NCBI GenBank assembly: GCA_027482985.1
Contig: JAIXVO010000225.1
Coordinates: 1-13,315 of the forward strand
Length of the DNA stretch: 13,315 nt
Source: Cyanobacteriota bacterium
GTDB taxonomy: Bacteria; Cyanobacteriota; Cyanobacteriia; Leptolyngbyales; Leptolyngbyaceae
Direction: 5' to 3'
A model generated the notes under the pieces. The model did not search any database. It was not told where the DNA came from and saw nothing but the letters and a program-made list of their open reading frames with translations. The translations under genes and the position numbers were made by a program. Shown piece by piece: positions 1-7,318 of this stretch (position 1 is the stretch's first letter; each line of letters begins with the position of its first letter).

Positions 1-120
1 AGCATCCAGACTGATCCCCAATTATATAACTTTGGTCAAACTGCTTCCGGCAGCGACACTATCCCGCAATCTCAGATTCAGGATAAGCTGAAAAGCATCC
101 TCATAGAGTTTCGTCGCTAG
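1..120 (+). CDS. C-terminal end of an unidentified protein (partial, 5' cut by window)
   Basis: Frame 1 is open from the first base to a TAG at 118-120, giving 39 residues that end in KLKSILIEFRR. The composition (polar, Ser/Gln/Thr-rich, then a short amphipathic tail) looks protein-like. The TAG directly abuts the ATG of the next gene at 121, an arrangement typical of co-transcribed, translationally coupled genes. I do not recognise the family from this tail. A second frame is also open for about 29 codons, so the call rests mainly on the tight junction with the next gene. Confidence 0.45.
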   Translation, partial: SIQTDPQLYNFGQTASGSDTIPQSQIQDKLKSILIEFRR

Positions 121-585
121 ATGTCCCCTTCATTCTCCCCTGTGCCCTTTATGCCCATTCGCGCCCTTTTCACCCTCCTGCTGACCGGATGCCTCTGGTT
201 GGGCAGTATTGCCTATGCTCCCGCCGCCCACGCCCTGACCCAAATTCGCTTGTTTGACATTGACTATCACGAATGTCCAGCCGAACTCGCTGCGGGGGCA
301 GTCACCAGCGGCGGCACCACGATGTCGGCCAATTGCTTTATCGTCACGGGCAAAGCGGAAAACAAATCCGGTAAACCCGTGATTAATGCCGATATTTTTG
401 GCCGCATTTACGATGCCAATAACGATTCGGTGATGCAAAACCGGACGCGATTGGGGGCGATCGAAGAAATTCCCCCTGGCATCAGTGATTTTGAGTTGAG
501 AATTAGTGTGCCTGCCAACCAACCGACACCGCTGAAACTGGAGCAATTTAAGGCGGCAGGCTTTACCGGGAAAGTCAGACGCTAA
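121..585 (+). CDS. Exported FxLyD-like hypothetical protein
   Basis: A 154-residue protein. Residues 12-38 form an export signal: a basic MPIR, a hydrophobic stretch, then an Ala-rich end with a good signal peptidase I site (AHA, about 36-38). LLTGC at 20-24 also fits a lipoprotein lipobox, but the hydrophobic core continues past Cys24, so SPase I cleavage seems likelier. The mature part has the layout of FxLyD-type beta domains: VTGKAENKSGKPV (75-87), a central IYDAN strand, then IPPGISDFELRISVP near 117-131. Cys52 and Cys72 could form a disulfide in the periplasm or lumen. The start at 121 abuts the previous stop; Met11 at 151 is an alternative with no better ribosome site. Function unknown; envelope or thylakoid-lumen location is inferred from the signal only. 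Confidence 0.75.
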   Translation: MSPSFSPVPFMPIRALFTLLLTGCLWLGSIAYAPAAHALTQIRLFDIDYHECPAELAAGAVTSGGTTMSANCFIVTGKAENKSGKPVINADIFGRIYDANNDSVMQNRTRLGAIEEIPPGISDFELRISVPANQPTPLKLEQFKAAGFTGKVRR

Positions 586-590
586 ATAGC

Positions 591-631
591 CCGATCGCCC
601 GCAAAACGAGTACCAGCTTGCGGGCGATCGG
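591..631. terminator. Strong hairpin between convergent genes, likely bidirectional terminator
   Basis: A perfect 14-bp inverted repeat (591-604 with 618-631, CCGATCGCCCGCAA and its complement) with a 13-nt loop lies 5 bases after the stop of the exported protein and 29 bases before the yggT stop. The position between converging genes supports a terminator for both. There is no T-run on either side, so it is not a classical intrinsic terminator; in cyanobacteria such hairpins without U tracts are common at gene ends. Confidence 0.55.
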
Positions 632-660
632 ACAATTCAAATTCTCGCTCAGACCTGCGA

Positions 661-951
661 CTACATCATCGCGACAGTGACGGTACGAGCCGCCATCGTC
701 GCAGCCTGCTGGACAAATTGCAGAAGCAAAATCGCCAGAATCGGGGAAAAATCTAACCCACCCAGCGGCGGAATAATATTGCGGAAAACGTTGAGGTAGG
801 GGTCAGTCAGCTGACTCAAGATGGAGAAGGGCGGATTGAACCAATCCACATTGGGAAACCAGCTCAACAGAATCCGGATGAAGATCAGCACCGTATAGAT
901 GCTGATGAAGGTTGCCAGAGTCTGGACAATTAGGGGAATCAACGCGTTCAT
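661..951 (-). CDS. YggT family (Ycf19-like) integral membrane protein
   Basis: 96 residues, the usual length for a YggT-family protein. It has two hydrophobic segments, roughly residues 5-30 and 68-88. Between them is the family signature: FIRILLSWFPN (24-34) followed by LTDPYLNVFRNIIPPLGGLDFSPI (about 48-71). Cyanobacterial and plastid (Ycf19) relatives sit in the plasma or thylakoid membrane and have been linked to membrane or chloroplast division and nucleoid organisation; the biochemical role is not settled. The start is an ATG at 951 with a weak GA-rich stretch upstream. It is the last of three minus-strand genes (upp, small membrane protein, this one), with a 126-base gap before it that could hold its own promoter. 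Confidence 0.88.
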   Translation of the reverse strand: MNALIPLIVQTLATFISIYTVLIFIRILLSWFPNVDWFNPPFSILSQLTDPYLNVFRNIIPPLGGLDFSPILAILLLQFVQQAATMAARTVTVAMM

Positions 952-1077
952 AGACGGCTCTGTGCCTCTCAGGATTCAAGCAATTGCAATTAAGTTTAGT
1001 CTAGCGAATGGCGGCAGACTTGAAAATTTCTGTTCAGTGTATCATTTCACTGCAAGGGCGCAAATATTCGGCTAGCC

Positions 1078-1443
1078 TCAACTGGGCGATCGCGGATCGG
1101 GTGGCAGGGAGGACGACACCGACTCATCCGGCGGCGTGCCATTGACACCCCCTAACTGATGCCGCACATCTTCGATCGCGTCATTCAGTTGGGCAATTTT
1201 GTCTTCTAACCGCTGCCGAGCCGTTTCCATTTCCCGCCCTTCGCGGCCAGCTTTCAGCGATCGCTGCTTCCGGTTTGCTTTGGCTCTGGCTTTGAGGGTA
1301 TTGGCAGGCGTACCATTTTCCGCTTCCGGCAATTCGGGATTGAGTTGTCGCGCCGTAAGCAATGCCCCCACGACCCCGCCGACGACTCCGCCGACCAGCG
1401 TGCCTAGAATAAATCCACCGGCAAATCCATCTCGTTGACTCAT
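1078..1443 (-). CDS. Small glycine-rich membrane-anchored protein with coiled coil (YtxH-like)
   Basis: 121 residues from the ATG at 1443 (MSQRDGF). The frame is open back to 1497, but the extra 18 residues do not resemble homologues, which begin with a short polar stretch and then a Gly-rich helix. Residues 8-30 (GGFILGTLVGGVVGGVVGALLTA) form one GxxxG-rich membrane helix. After it come a basic linker (KARAKANRKQRS) and an amphipathic, probably coiled-coil stretch at about 70-95 (TARQRLEDKIAQLNDAIEDVRHQL). The C-terminus is Pro/Ser-rich. The layout matches the YtxH/gas-vesicle-like small membrane proteins common in cyanobacteria, whose function is unknown. It lies about 100 bases downstream of upp on the same strand. 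Confidence 0.72.
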   Translation of the reverse strand: MSQRDGFAGGFILGTLVGGVVGGVVGALLTARQLNPELPEAENGTPANTLKARAKANRKQRSLKAGREGREMETARQRLEDKIAQLNDAIEDVRHQLGGVNGTPPDESVSSSLPPDPRSPS

Positions 1444-1542
1444 TACTGACCCATTGGTTGTGATTAGGAGGAGCAGGGGTGACAGCTTGATCGCCATCGC
1501 TAGAGACTGCCCACGCGATTTCTGTGGTTCAGCCTAACATGA

Positions 1543-2193
1543 TCACGTGCCAAAGGTGCGATCGCCCGCATCCCCCAACCCCGGCACAATAAATCCGTGT
1601 TCGTTCACCTGCTCATCAATCCCCGCCGCATAAATCGTCAAGCCGGGATAGGCAGTACTCAGCTTTTGCAGGGCCGGGGGCGCAGTCACCACCGCAATCA
1701 CCCGCACATTCGCTGGATCAATGCCGCGACTGGTTAATTCTTGCATCACGGACAGCATCGTGCCCCCCGTCGCCATCATCGGTTCGGGAATCAGGACGCG
1801 GGTGCGGGGATCGAGCTGATCGGGTAGCTTGTTCAGGTAACAACTGGCTTCTAGCGTCTCTTCATTGCGGGCAAAGCCGAGGTGGTAAATCGAAGCCAGG
1901 GGCAATAATGACTGCGCCCCATCCAACAGTGCCAACCCAGCCCGGAGCACAGGCACTACCATCAGTGGCGTTTCAGGATCAATAAAGGTAGCGGGACAGG
2001 GGGCAAGGGGCGTGTCGATCGTGACATCTTGCGTGGGCAGCCAATCCCGGATCGCTTCGTAGGTGAGCCAACGACCGAGTTCCGTCATGGCCGTCCGAAA
2101 CAGGGCCGAGGGGGTCGAAGCCTGACGAGCGATCGCCAGCCAGTGCTTGATCAGGGGATGGGGCGGCACGTAAACACGCATTTGAAAAGTCAT
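1543..2193 (-). CDS. upp: Uracil phosphoribosyltransferase
   Basis: Converts uracil and PRPP to UMP and pyrophosphate in pyrimidine salvage, in the cytoplasm. The 216-residue protein begins MTFQMRVYVPPHPLIKHWL, as cyanobacterial Upp proteins do, so the ATG at 2193 is preferred over an in-frame GTG at 2205. The PRPP loop is at about 133-147 (VLIPEPMMATGGTM). Its acidic residue is Glu instead of the usual Asp of DPMLATGG, a mild oddity. The uracil-binding end GFIVPGLGDAGDRTFGT is intact. VPVLRAGLALLDG (80-92) is also typical. It is transcribed away from crtH; a TATGAT at 2229-2234 (complement) could be its -10 box, but no good -35 is seen. Confidence 0.95.
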   Translation of the reverse strand: MTFQMRVYVPPHPLIKHWLAIARQASTPSALFRTAMTELGRWLTYEAIRDWLPTQDVTIDTPLAPCPATFIDPETPLMVVPVLRAGLALLDGAQSLLPLASIYHLGFARNEETLEASCYLNKLPDQLDPRTRVLIPEPMMATGGTMLSVMQELTSRGIDPANVRVIAVVTAPPALQKLSTAYPGLTIYAAGIDEQVNEHGFIVPGLGDAGDRTFGT

Positions 2194-2351
2194 GGCGTTC
2201 CACACACTCTGGGAATTGAATGTGATTGATCATACCCTCTTCTTTTCGGCATCTCGCACCCACATCACGAGTTCTCGCGACTTTTACCAGGCTATTTTCT
2301 AATCATAGAATTAAACTACCGCTGCTTTATTGAAAACTAATCTCAACAGAG

Positions 2352-2380
2352 TTGACACTAAATCGCAATAAGCCTATAGT
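2352..2380 (+). promoter_or_regulatory. Near-consensus sigma-70 promoter upstream of crtH
   Basis: TTGACA at 2352-2357 and TATAGT at 2375-2380 are separated by exactly 17 bases, the best housekeeping-type promoter I can see in the window. Transcription would start near 2387, giving crtH a leader of about 320 nt that contains the hairpins at 2451-2590. It could instead drive a short non-coding RNA ending in those hairpins. Confidence 0.7.
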
Positions 2381-2450
2381 ATTTTCAAGTGTTCTCCTCT
2401 CAGAAGGATCGGCAGGCGGGATTGGTTCTCCGGAATCAATCCCTTTTTAT

Positions 2451-2493
2451 GGCGATTTGGGGGCATTAATATACTTCACGCCCCCAAATCGCC
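2451..2493. repeat. Perfect 14-bp inverted repeat (hairpin)
   Basis: GGCGATTTGGGGGC at 2451-2464 is exactly complementary to 2480-2493, with a 15-nt A/T-rich loop. It sits in the predicted crtH leader and abuts the next repeat element. No T-run follows it. Confidence 0.75.
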
Positions 2494-2590
2494 CTCACCC
2501 CCGCCCCCTCTCCCAAAATGGGCGAGGGGAGAAAGATTGGATTAGTTCCCCTTCTCCCGCTCTGGGAGAAGGGGTTAGGGGATGAGGGCA
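2490..2590. repeat. GC-rich dispersed intergenic repeat of the CCCTCACCCC...CTCTCCC type
   Basis: The outer arms are CGCCCTCACCCCCG near 2490 and TTAGGGGATGAGGGC near 2575-2589. They enclose two inner hairpins: an imperfect one around CCCCTCTCCCA / TGGGCGAGGGG (about 2506-2528), and a perfect 11-bp one (2548-2558 with 2564-2574, CCCCTTCTCCC, loop GCTCT). This family is widely scattered in cyanobacterial and other bacterial intergenic DNA (established knowledge of the sequence type). This is the only copy seen in the window. Confidence 0.75.
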
Positions 2591-2706
2591 GCGATCTTGG
2601 GGTGTCAGGTATGTTAATGCCCAATTTTTCTCCCTGGCAGCAGCAAGACCTATTGCGAATAGCGTCATAATGGAAGGTCATTCCCACCCCATCCCAACAG
2701 GTTTGG

Positions 2707-4263
2707 ATGTCGCCCTTGTTTACCTTGCCTCGCATTCGTTCTGCCCCGGTGCCGCCTGCTGTCGATGTTGATGTGATTGTGATTGGGTCAGGCATTGGTG
2801 GCCTGGTGACGGCGACGCAATTGGCGGCCAAAGGAGCCAAAGTGCTGGTGCTGGAACGCTACCTGATTCCTGGCGGCAGTGCGGGCTATTTTGAGCGGCA
2901 GGGCTATCGCTTTGATGTTGGGGCTTCGATGATGTTTGGGTTTGGCGATCGCGGCACCACCAACCTGCTGACACGGGCACTCCAAGGCGCAGGGATGGCG
3001 CTCGAAACGATTCCCGATCCTGTCCAAATTCATTACCATCTGCCCGATCAACTGGATTTAAAGGTGCATCGCGACTACGACCAATGGCTGCAAACCTTGA
3101 TCGCCGCTTTTCCCCATGAACAGCAGGGCATTCGGCGGTTTTATGACGAGTGCTGGCGCGTCTTCAATTGTTTGAATGCGATCGAGTTGCTGTCGCTGGA
3201 ATCGCCCCGCTACCTGTTCCGCGTCTTTTGCCAAAATCCGCTGGCCTGCCTGGGTTTAGCTCGCTACCTGCCGTTGAATGTGGGGGATGTGGCGCGACGG
3301 TACATCCGCGATCCGCGACTGCTGCAATTTATCGATATGGAATGTTATTGCTGGTCAGTCGTGCCCGCTCAGTTAACGCCCATGATTAATGCCGGGATGG
3401 TGTTGAGCGATCGCCATTATGGGGGCATCAACTATCCCCAAGGTGGCGTTGGGGCGATCGCCGAAACATTGGTGACTGGCTTAGAGAAATTGGGCGGCGA
3501 GATTCGCTATCGAGCTAGAGTCACGCAAATTTTGACCGAGGCCGGTCGAGCCGTGGGCGTGCAGTTAGCGTCTGGCGAACAACTCTTCGCGCACCGGATT
3601 GTCTCCAATGCTACCCGCTGGGACACCTTTGAAAAACTGTTGCCGCCCGCAGCCATGCCCAGTTCGGAACAACGCTGGCAAACCCGCTATCGCAAATCCC
3701 CCAGTTTTCTCAGCCTGCACTTGGGGGTGAAAGCCGCCGCCCTCCCGCCCGCCACCGACTGTCACCACATCCTGCTCGACGATTGGCATCAGATGGAAGC
3801 CGAGGAAGGCACGATTTTTGTCTCCATCCCCACCCTGCTCGATCCCAGTTTGGCTCCCCGCGATCGCCACATCATCCACGCCTTCACCCCCAGTTGGATC
3901 ACCCGCTGGCAAGGGCTGACGGCCCAGGAGTATCAACGCCAGAAGCAGCAAGCGGGCGATCGCGTGATTGCGCGTCTAGAAACCATTTTTCCCGGTTTAA
4001 CCACCCACCTCGACTACCAGGAAATCGGCACCCCCCGCACCCATCGCCGCTTCCTCGGTCGCATGGACGGCACCTATGGCCCCATCCCCACCCGCAAACT
4101 CCGGGGCTTACTGGGGATGCCCTTCAACCGCACCGCCATCCCCGGTCTTTACTGCGTCGGCGATAGCACCTTCCCCGGTCAGGGTCTCAACGCCGTCGCC
4201 TTCTCAGGCTTCGCCTGCGCCCATCGCATTGCTGAGGATTTGGGATGGGTGAGAAGGAGATAG
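2707..4263 (+). CDS. crtH: Carotenoid isomerase (prolycopene/zeta-carotene cis-trans isomerase)
   Basis: An FAD-dependent isomerase that converts poly-cis lycopene to all-trans lycopene, on the thylakoid or plasma membrane, in the carotenoid pathway. The 518-residue protein has a slightly Pro-rich N-terminus, then the Rossmann FAD motif VIVIGSGIGGLVTATQLA at 23-40 and an acidic strand end at VLVLERY (46-52), followed by PGGSAGYFERQGYRFDVG. The CrtH/CRTISO-type block MECYCWSVVPAQLTPMINAG lies around 211-230, followed by SDRHYGGINYPQGGVGAIAE. The C-terminal FAD contact is GLYCVGDSTFPGQGLNAVAFSG. Length and motifs match cyanobacterial CrtH rather than the phytoene desaturase CrtI. The ATG at 2707 has AGG at 2699-2701. 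No other carotenoid gene is adjacent. It is probably driven by the promoter at 2352-2380. Confidence 0.93.
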   Translation: MSPLFTLPRIRSAPVPPAVDVDVIVIGSGIGGLVTATQLAAKGAKVLVLERYLIPGGSAGYFERQGYRFDVGASMMFGFGDRGTTNLLTRALQGAGMALETIPDPVQIHYHLPDQLDLKVHRDYDQWLQTLIAAFPHEQQGIRRFYDECWRVFNCLNAIELLSLESPRYLFRVFCQNPLACLGLARYLPLNVGDVARRYIRDPRLLQFIDMECYCWSVVPAQLTPMINAGMVLSDRHYGGINYPQGGVGAIAETLVTGLEKLGGEIRYRARVTQILTEAGRAVGVQLASGEQLFAHRIVSNATRWDTFEKLLPPAAMPSSEQRWQTRYRKSPSFLSLHLGVKAAALPPATDCHHILLDDWHQMEAEEGTIFVSIPTLLDPSLAPRDRHIIHAFTPSWITRWQGLTAQEYQRQKQQAGDRVIARLETIFPGLTTHLDYQEIGTPRTHRRFLGRMDGTYGPIPTRKLRGLLGMPFNRTAIPGLYCVGDSTFPGQGLNAVAFSGFACAHRIAEDLGWVRRR

Positions 4264-4358
4264 GAGTCAGGAGTCAGGAAGCAGTCCGCCATGAAATATG
4301 TGTAACCCCATGATGAAAAGGGCTATTTCCTCCTGCCCTCTGCCCTCTGCCTCCTGCC
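4263..4358. repeat. Two heptamer repeat blocks (STRR-like) after crtH
   Basis: GGAGTCA occurs twice in tandem plus a partial third unit (4263-4279), starting inside the crtH stop codon. On the other side of a short spacer are four tandem heptamers of the form YYCTGCC (4331-4358: TCCTGCC, CTCTGCC, CTCTGCC, TCCTGCC). Such short tandemly repeated heptamers are a known feature of cyanobacterial intergenic DNA. The opposite purine/pyrimidine strand bias of the two blocks means they could pair partly in RNA. Confidence 0.7.
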
Positions 4359-4446
4359 TTAAACGCAAGTGTCTACCCTTGTGGAGAGTACAGGTGGGAG
4401 ACAGTTCGGTACTGTCGGGTAAGGACTGATTGCAGGATGAAGAGTC

Positions 4447-5058
4447 ATGGTAGAACCGACGCACTTGAGCCAAAATGCCAAATTTGAGGCTGTCCAAGCC
4501 GATGCCATTGCCGATATCCAGGACACCCTGGGAGATGAAGCATTGTTCAATGATGCTGATTTGGAAGAACTGGAGAGTTTGCAGCAAGAAGTCGGGTTAG
4601 TAGAAGTCCCCTACGATCCCGCGATGCTGGAGGCGATCGCCACCGAGGAACCCGACGACGAGGATCTGCGGGCTGCGTCAGAGGGCGAACTAATTAGCGA
4701 CTTACCCCAGGAGATGACTGAATCCTACGGCACCGGATTGCAAGGACAGCCAAGCGATCGCGCTGGTAGCTATTCTCGCCGCAGCGACAAACATCTGGCG
4801 CAGGATGCTGATCCCAGCTTGACGGGCGGCGACATTGACGCAAATTACGAACAAGCCGAAGCCGTGGGCGATGAAGCCGTGGGTGGCACCGTCTCAACGC
4901 CCGATCAGGACATTGTGGACGAAGTCGCCGCCGCCGTCGGACTGGAACTGGACGATCGTACCGATGTCCGCATCAGCGCCATTCTCGAAGAACGGGACGA
5001 TCGCCGCTGGGAACTCGACCCCAAATCCTCCGAAGATTATGGCGATCGTCGCGATTAG
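4447..5058 (+). CDS. DUF6335 family protein (acidic, cyanobacterial)
   Basis: 203 residues, strongly acidic and without membrane segments, so a soluble cytoplasmic protein is likely. The C-terminal two thirds carry the DUF6335 pattern: MTESYGTGLQGQP (about 90-102), then DPSLTGGDIDANYEQAEAVGDEAVGGT (about 122-148), STPDQDIVDEVAAAVG, and the end motif RRWELDPKSSEDYGDRRD. The N-terminal 70 residues are a variable acidic region. The function of the family is unknown. The ATG at 4447 has a modest GAAGAG upstream. It may be read with crtH, but a 183-base gap with repeats separates them. Confidence 0.85.
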   Translation: MVEPTHLSQNAKFEAVQADAIADIQDTLGDEALFNDADLEELESLQQEVGLVEVPYDPAMLEAIATEEPDDEDLRAASEGELISDLPQEMTESYGTGLQGQPSDRAGSYSRRSDKHLAQDADPSLTGGDIDANYEQAEAVGDEAVGGTVSTPDQDIVDEVAAAVGLELDDRTDVRISAILEERDDRRWELDPKSSEDYGDRRD

Positions 5059-5061
5059 ATG

Positions 5062-5146
5062 AGTCTGTCTATGGGTGCCCTAACCACCGTGGGTAGGTAC
5101 AAGACCCACCCCTACAGATCCACGGTGGGTGAATTACTCAGGTTAA
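5062..5146. repeat. Dispersed repeat, short copy
   Basis: Begins AGTCTGTCT and runs through GGGTGCCCT, CACCGTGGGTAGG, ACCCCTAC and GGTGAATTA to CAGGTTAA. The same blocks in the same order occur at 12252-12359. This copy lacks about 25 internal bases near its left end. GTGGGTAGG...CCCACCCCTAC can fold back on itself. It starts 4 bases after the DUF6335 stop and may act as its 3' end structure. The rest of the gap to the next gene holds A/T-rich leader DNA, with a possible -10 (TAGAAT, 5229-5234) without a good -35. Confidence 0.75.
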
Positions 5147-5266
5147 GCTGCAAAAAAATAGTTTGGTCGATACTCTTAACTCTCTGATTAATCTCTCACG
5201 AAGACCATTCAGGGTTCACCCAGCCCATTAGAATGAAGTTGAGATTTGTATCAAGTTGGGGGGAGT

Positions 5267-6286
5267 ATGGCTCCTGCAGTGCTGATTGAAAACTTGCAAA
5301 AGCGTTACGGTACAGTCGAGGCCGTCAAGGATGTGTCGTTGCAAATTGAGCCGGGAGAAATCTTTGGCTTATTAGGTCCCAATGGGGCAGGCAAAACGAC
5401 GACTATTCGCTGTCTCTGCACCCTGACCGAACCTGATGCAGGCAAAGTTGAAGTGGCGGGCATTTCGGTCTTGGCGAATCCTCGACTGGTGCGGCAATAT
5501 CTGGGCTATGTGGCTCAAGCGGTTGCGCCAGATAAAGTGTTGACAGGACGCGAACTGCTCCAATTGCAAGCGGCGCTCTATCATCTACCGCGATCGCTGG
5601 CGACAGCACGAATCGAAATGGTCTTGAACCAACTCGGCTTGCAAGAGTACGCTGACAAAAAAACGGGCACTTACTCCGGTGGTCTCCAAAAACGCCTCGA
5701 TCTCGCTGCCGGATTACTCCACCAGCCGCAAGTGCTAGTTCTGGATGAGCCGACGGTCGGGCTGGATATCGAAAGTCGCTACACGGTCTGGTCCTTCCTC
5801 CGCCAAATTCGGGAAGCCGGGACAACGGTGTTATTGACCAGCCACTATCTAGAAGAAATCGATATGCTGGCGGATCGGGTGGCCATCATCGACCAGGGGA
5901 AAGTGATCGCGGCGGGTACGCCCAGCCAGTTGAAGGATCAAGTGGGGGGCGATCGCATTACCTTACGGATTCGCGAATTCACGCCCAACGATGAAGCTGT
6001 TACTGCTAAAACCCTCCTGGAAGCGGTGCCAGCGGTGCAGGAAGTGATCATCAACGCCGCTCAAGGCAATTCCTTAAATCTGGTTGTTGATCCGCAAAGT
6101 AATGCCCTCTCGACTGTCCAGCAGGCACTCCAGACTGCCGGACTGCCCACCTTCGGCATTGCCCAATCCCGTCCCAGTCTGGATGATGTCTATCTCGCTG
6201 CCACCGGACGCACCCTACTCGATGCTGACCTCGCTGCCGCCGCCACCCGCGACGAAAAAGCCGAACGCAAAAAGCAGATGCGATAG
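5267..6286 (+). CDS. ABC-2 type exporter, ATP-binding subunit (DrrA-like)
   Basis: A 339-residue ATPase that would power an ABC-2 exporter at the cytoplasmic membrane. In order, counting from ATG 5267: Walker A GPNGAGKTT (about 38-46), Q-loop YVAQ (about 83-86), signature YSGGLQKR (about 137-144), Walker B VLVLDEPTVGLD (about 155-166) and the switch His in LLTSHYLEE (about 190-198). After about 230, a DrrA-type C-terminal extension ends in DDVYLAATGRTL. The frame extends back to TTG 5246, but the Met at 5267 starts MAPAVLIENLQKRYG as in related proteins. A GGGGGAG run lies almost against this ATG, closer than usual. The partner permease is at 7325, after two unrelated genes. The substrate is unknown. 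Confidence 0.9.
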   Translation: MAPAVLIENLQKRYGTVEAVKDVSLQIEPGEIFGLLGPNGAGKTTTIRCLCTLTEPDAGKVEVAGISVLANPRLVRQYLGYVAQAVAPDKVLTGRELLQLQAALYHLPRSLATARIEMVLNQLGLQEYADKKTGTYSGGLQKRLDLAAGLLHQPQVLVLDEPTVGLDIESRYTVWSFLRQIREAGTTVLLTSHYLEEIDMLADRVAIIDQGKVIAAGTPSQLKDQVGGDRITLRIREFTPNDEAVTAKTLLEAVPAVQEVIINAAQGNSLNLVVDPQSNALSTVQQALQTAGLPTFGIAQSRPSLDDVYLAATGRTLLDADLAAAATRDEKAERKKQMR

Positions 6287-6292
6287 TTTGGA

Positions 6293-6625
6293 ATGAAGTT
6301 ACCGAATCCAGAGCAAGCCGTAATTCCTGACCAAAAACTTTCAGGCTACTGTCTCAATCCCAATCATCTAGATGGCAAACATAAAGCTTACGTCTTTCAG
6401 GTTGTATTAGGGATCGGTTTAGCAGAGGAGGAAGAATTAAGACAGATTTTGCGAGATGCGATTCAAAAGTATGAGTCAACACCTGATGAGAATATACAAT
6501 ATGGCCAAAAATATGTTGTTGACTTTCAGTTAACCAGAAACGAACAACAGGCAATTGTTCGCAGCGTCTGGATTGTTCGGAATGAAGAGAATTTTCCTCG
6601 TCTTGTTAGCTGCTATGTTCGGTAG
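6293..6625 (+). CDS. DUF6883 protein, possible toxin-like partner
   Basis: 110 residues beginning MKLPNPEQAVIPDQKLSGYCLNPNHLDGKHKAYVF and ending FPRLVSCYVR. This is the DUF6883 pattern (LNP-H--GKHKA-VF near 22-36, YGQKYVVDF near 66-74, VRSVWIVR near 88-95). No signal peptide or membrane segment. DUF6883 genes often stand directly before DUF4926 genes, as here, and have been discussed as toxin-like or accessory modules; activity is not established. It starts 6 bases after the stop of the ABC ATPase. The DNA is visibly richer in A/T than its neighbours and lacks complete HIP1 octamers, which suggests recent acquisition. Confidence 0.75.
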   Translation: MKLPNPEQAVIPDQKLSGYCLNPNHLDGKHKAYVFQVVLGIGLAEEEELRQILRDAIQKYESTPDENIQYGQKYVVDFQLTRNEQQAIVRSVWIVRNEENFPRLVSCYVR

Positions 6626-6637
6626 AAGGAGAGATCC

Positions 6638-7318
6638 ATGGCACATCAAATTCAATTATTGGATGTCGTTGCGTTACTGAGCGATCGACAAGATCTTGGC
6701 CTGGTGCGCGGGCAGATGGGTACGGTTGTTGAAGTTTACGAACCGGAAGTCTTTGAAGTTGAATTTAATGATGTTCATGGCACACCTTACGCTTCTAAAG
6801 TTTTATCTGCCAGTGAATTGATGTTGCTACGCCACGAACCGATTGTGCAATCTTCTTCGACATCTATAGATAAAACCAGTCATCCTTCAAATAGTTTTAT
6901 TGAATTAATGCACAAAATTCAGAAAAGACCATCCATGTATTTAGGCAAACCCTCGATCAGTAGTCTTAGCTCTTTTCTGGCAGGTTATACGTTGGCTCGG
7001 CGTGAGTTAGATATACCTTCAACTCCTGAAGAAGAAAATTTTTCAAAGTTTCAAGCCTGGATTCAAAAAAAGTTTAGAATCTCTACTGGTCAGTCTTGGG
7101 AGCAGATTATCTTGTTTTATTCGGAAGATGAAAATAGTGCGCTCAATAAATTTTTCAAATTATTTGAAGAATTCTTGAACTCATCGTCCGTATTAACCCC
7201 TGGATTGAAAGGAGTTCCAGTCGGAGTACCAAGCATTAGAAAACCGAATTTAGACACAAGAGGCGAACCGAATGTCCCTAATGAAAATACTAATTTTCAG
7301 TCCACAACAAATGGTTGA
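6638..7318 (+). CDS. DUF4926 domain fused to an RPxMYLG-containing domain (candidate immunity/partner protein)
   Basis: 226 residues. Residues 1-69 are a DUF4926 domain: LLDVVALL, GLVRGQMGTVVEVYEPEVFEVEFND, then LMLLRHEP. After a Ser/Thr linker, residues about 87-190 form a second alpha-helical domain starting FIELMHKIQKRPSMYLGKPSISSLSSFLAGY and ending in a helix FFKLFEEFLN. Proteins with an RPxMYLG...S--L--FL-GY pattern occur near polymorphic toxins as far as I recall, which would suit an immunity role, but I cannot name the family. The last 35 residues are low-complexity and Pro/Asn-rich. A strong AAGGAG (6626-6631) abuts the previous stop, so the two genes are coupled. DUF4926 proteins are usually only the first domain long. 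Confidence 0.75.
   Translation: MAHQIQLLDVVALLSDRQDLGLVRGQMGTVVEVYEPEVFEVEFNDVHGTPYASKVLSASELMLLRHEPIVQSSSTSIDKTSHPSNSFIELMHKIQKRPSMYLGKPSISSLSSFLAGYTLARRELDIPSTPEEENFSKFQAWIQKKFRISTGQSWEQIILFYSEDENSALNKFFKLFEEFLNSSSVLTPGLKGVPVGVPSIRKPNLDTRGEPNVPNENTNFQSTTNG

Larger units (their letters stand above)
2194..2706. other. Divergent intergenic region, upp / crtH
   Basis: About 510 bases without a convincing gene. The left part (2206-2350) is A/T-rich and holds the upp leader. The middle holds a near-consensus promoter pointing at crtH (2352-2380). The right part (2451-2590) is a GC-rich dispersed repeat with stacked hairpins. Open frames through the repeat (2352-2585 + and 2466-2840 -) translate to the Pro/Arg/Gly-rich peptides such repeats usually give and are not credible genes. 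Confidence 0.7.

Noticed and set aside
2352..2585. 77-codon open frame on the + strand after the crtH-side promoter
   Set aside because: Its second half is the translation of the dispersed GC-rich repeat, a known source of false proteins. The start lies inside the -35 box and there is no ribosome site.
3565..3951. 128-codon antisense frame in crtH, and similar reverse frames elsewhere
   Set aside because: No recognisable motif or ribosome site, and the sense strand carries a complete conserved enzyme.
4263..4358. Possible CRISPR-like array in the heptamer repeats
   Set aside because: Units are 7 bases and directly tandem with no unique spacers, and no cas gene is near. They fit cyanobacterial STRR repeats.
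5231..6300. GAATGAAGTT shared at 5231-5240 and 6291-6300, as a possible insertion-site duplication of the DUF6883 module
   Set aside because: A 10-base match is expected many times by chance in 13 kb, and the two sites do not flank the inserted pair.
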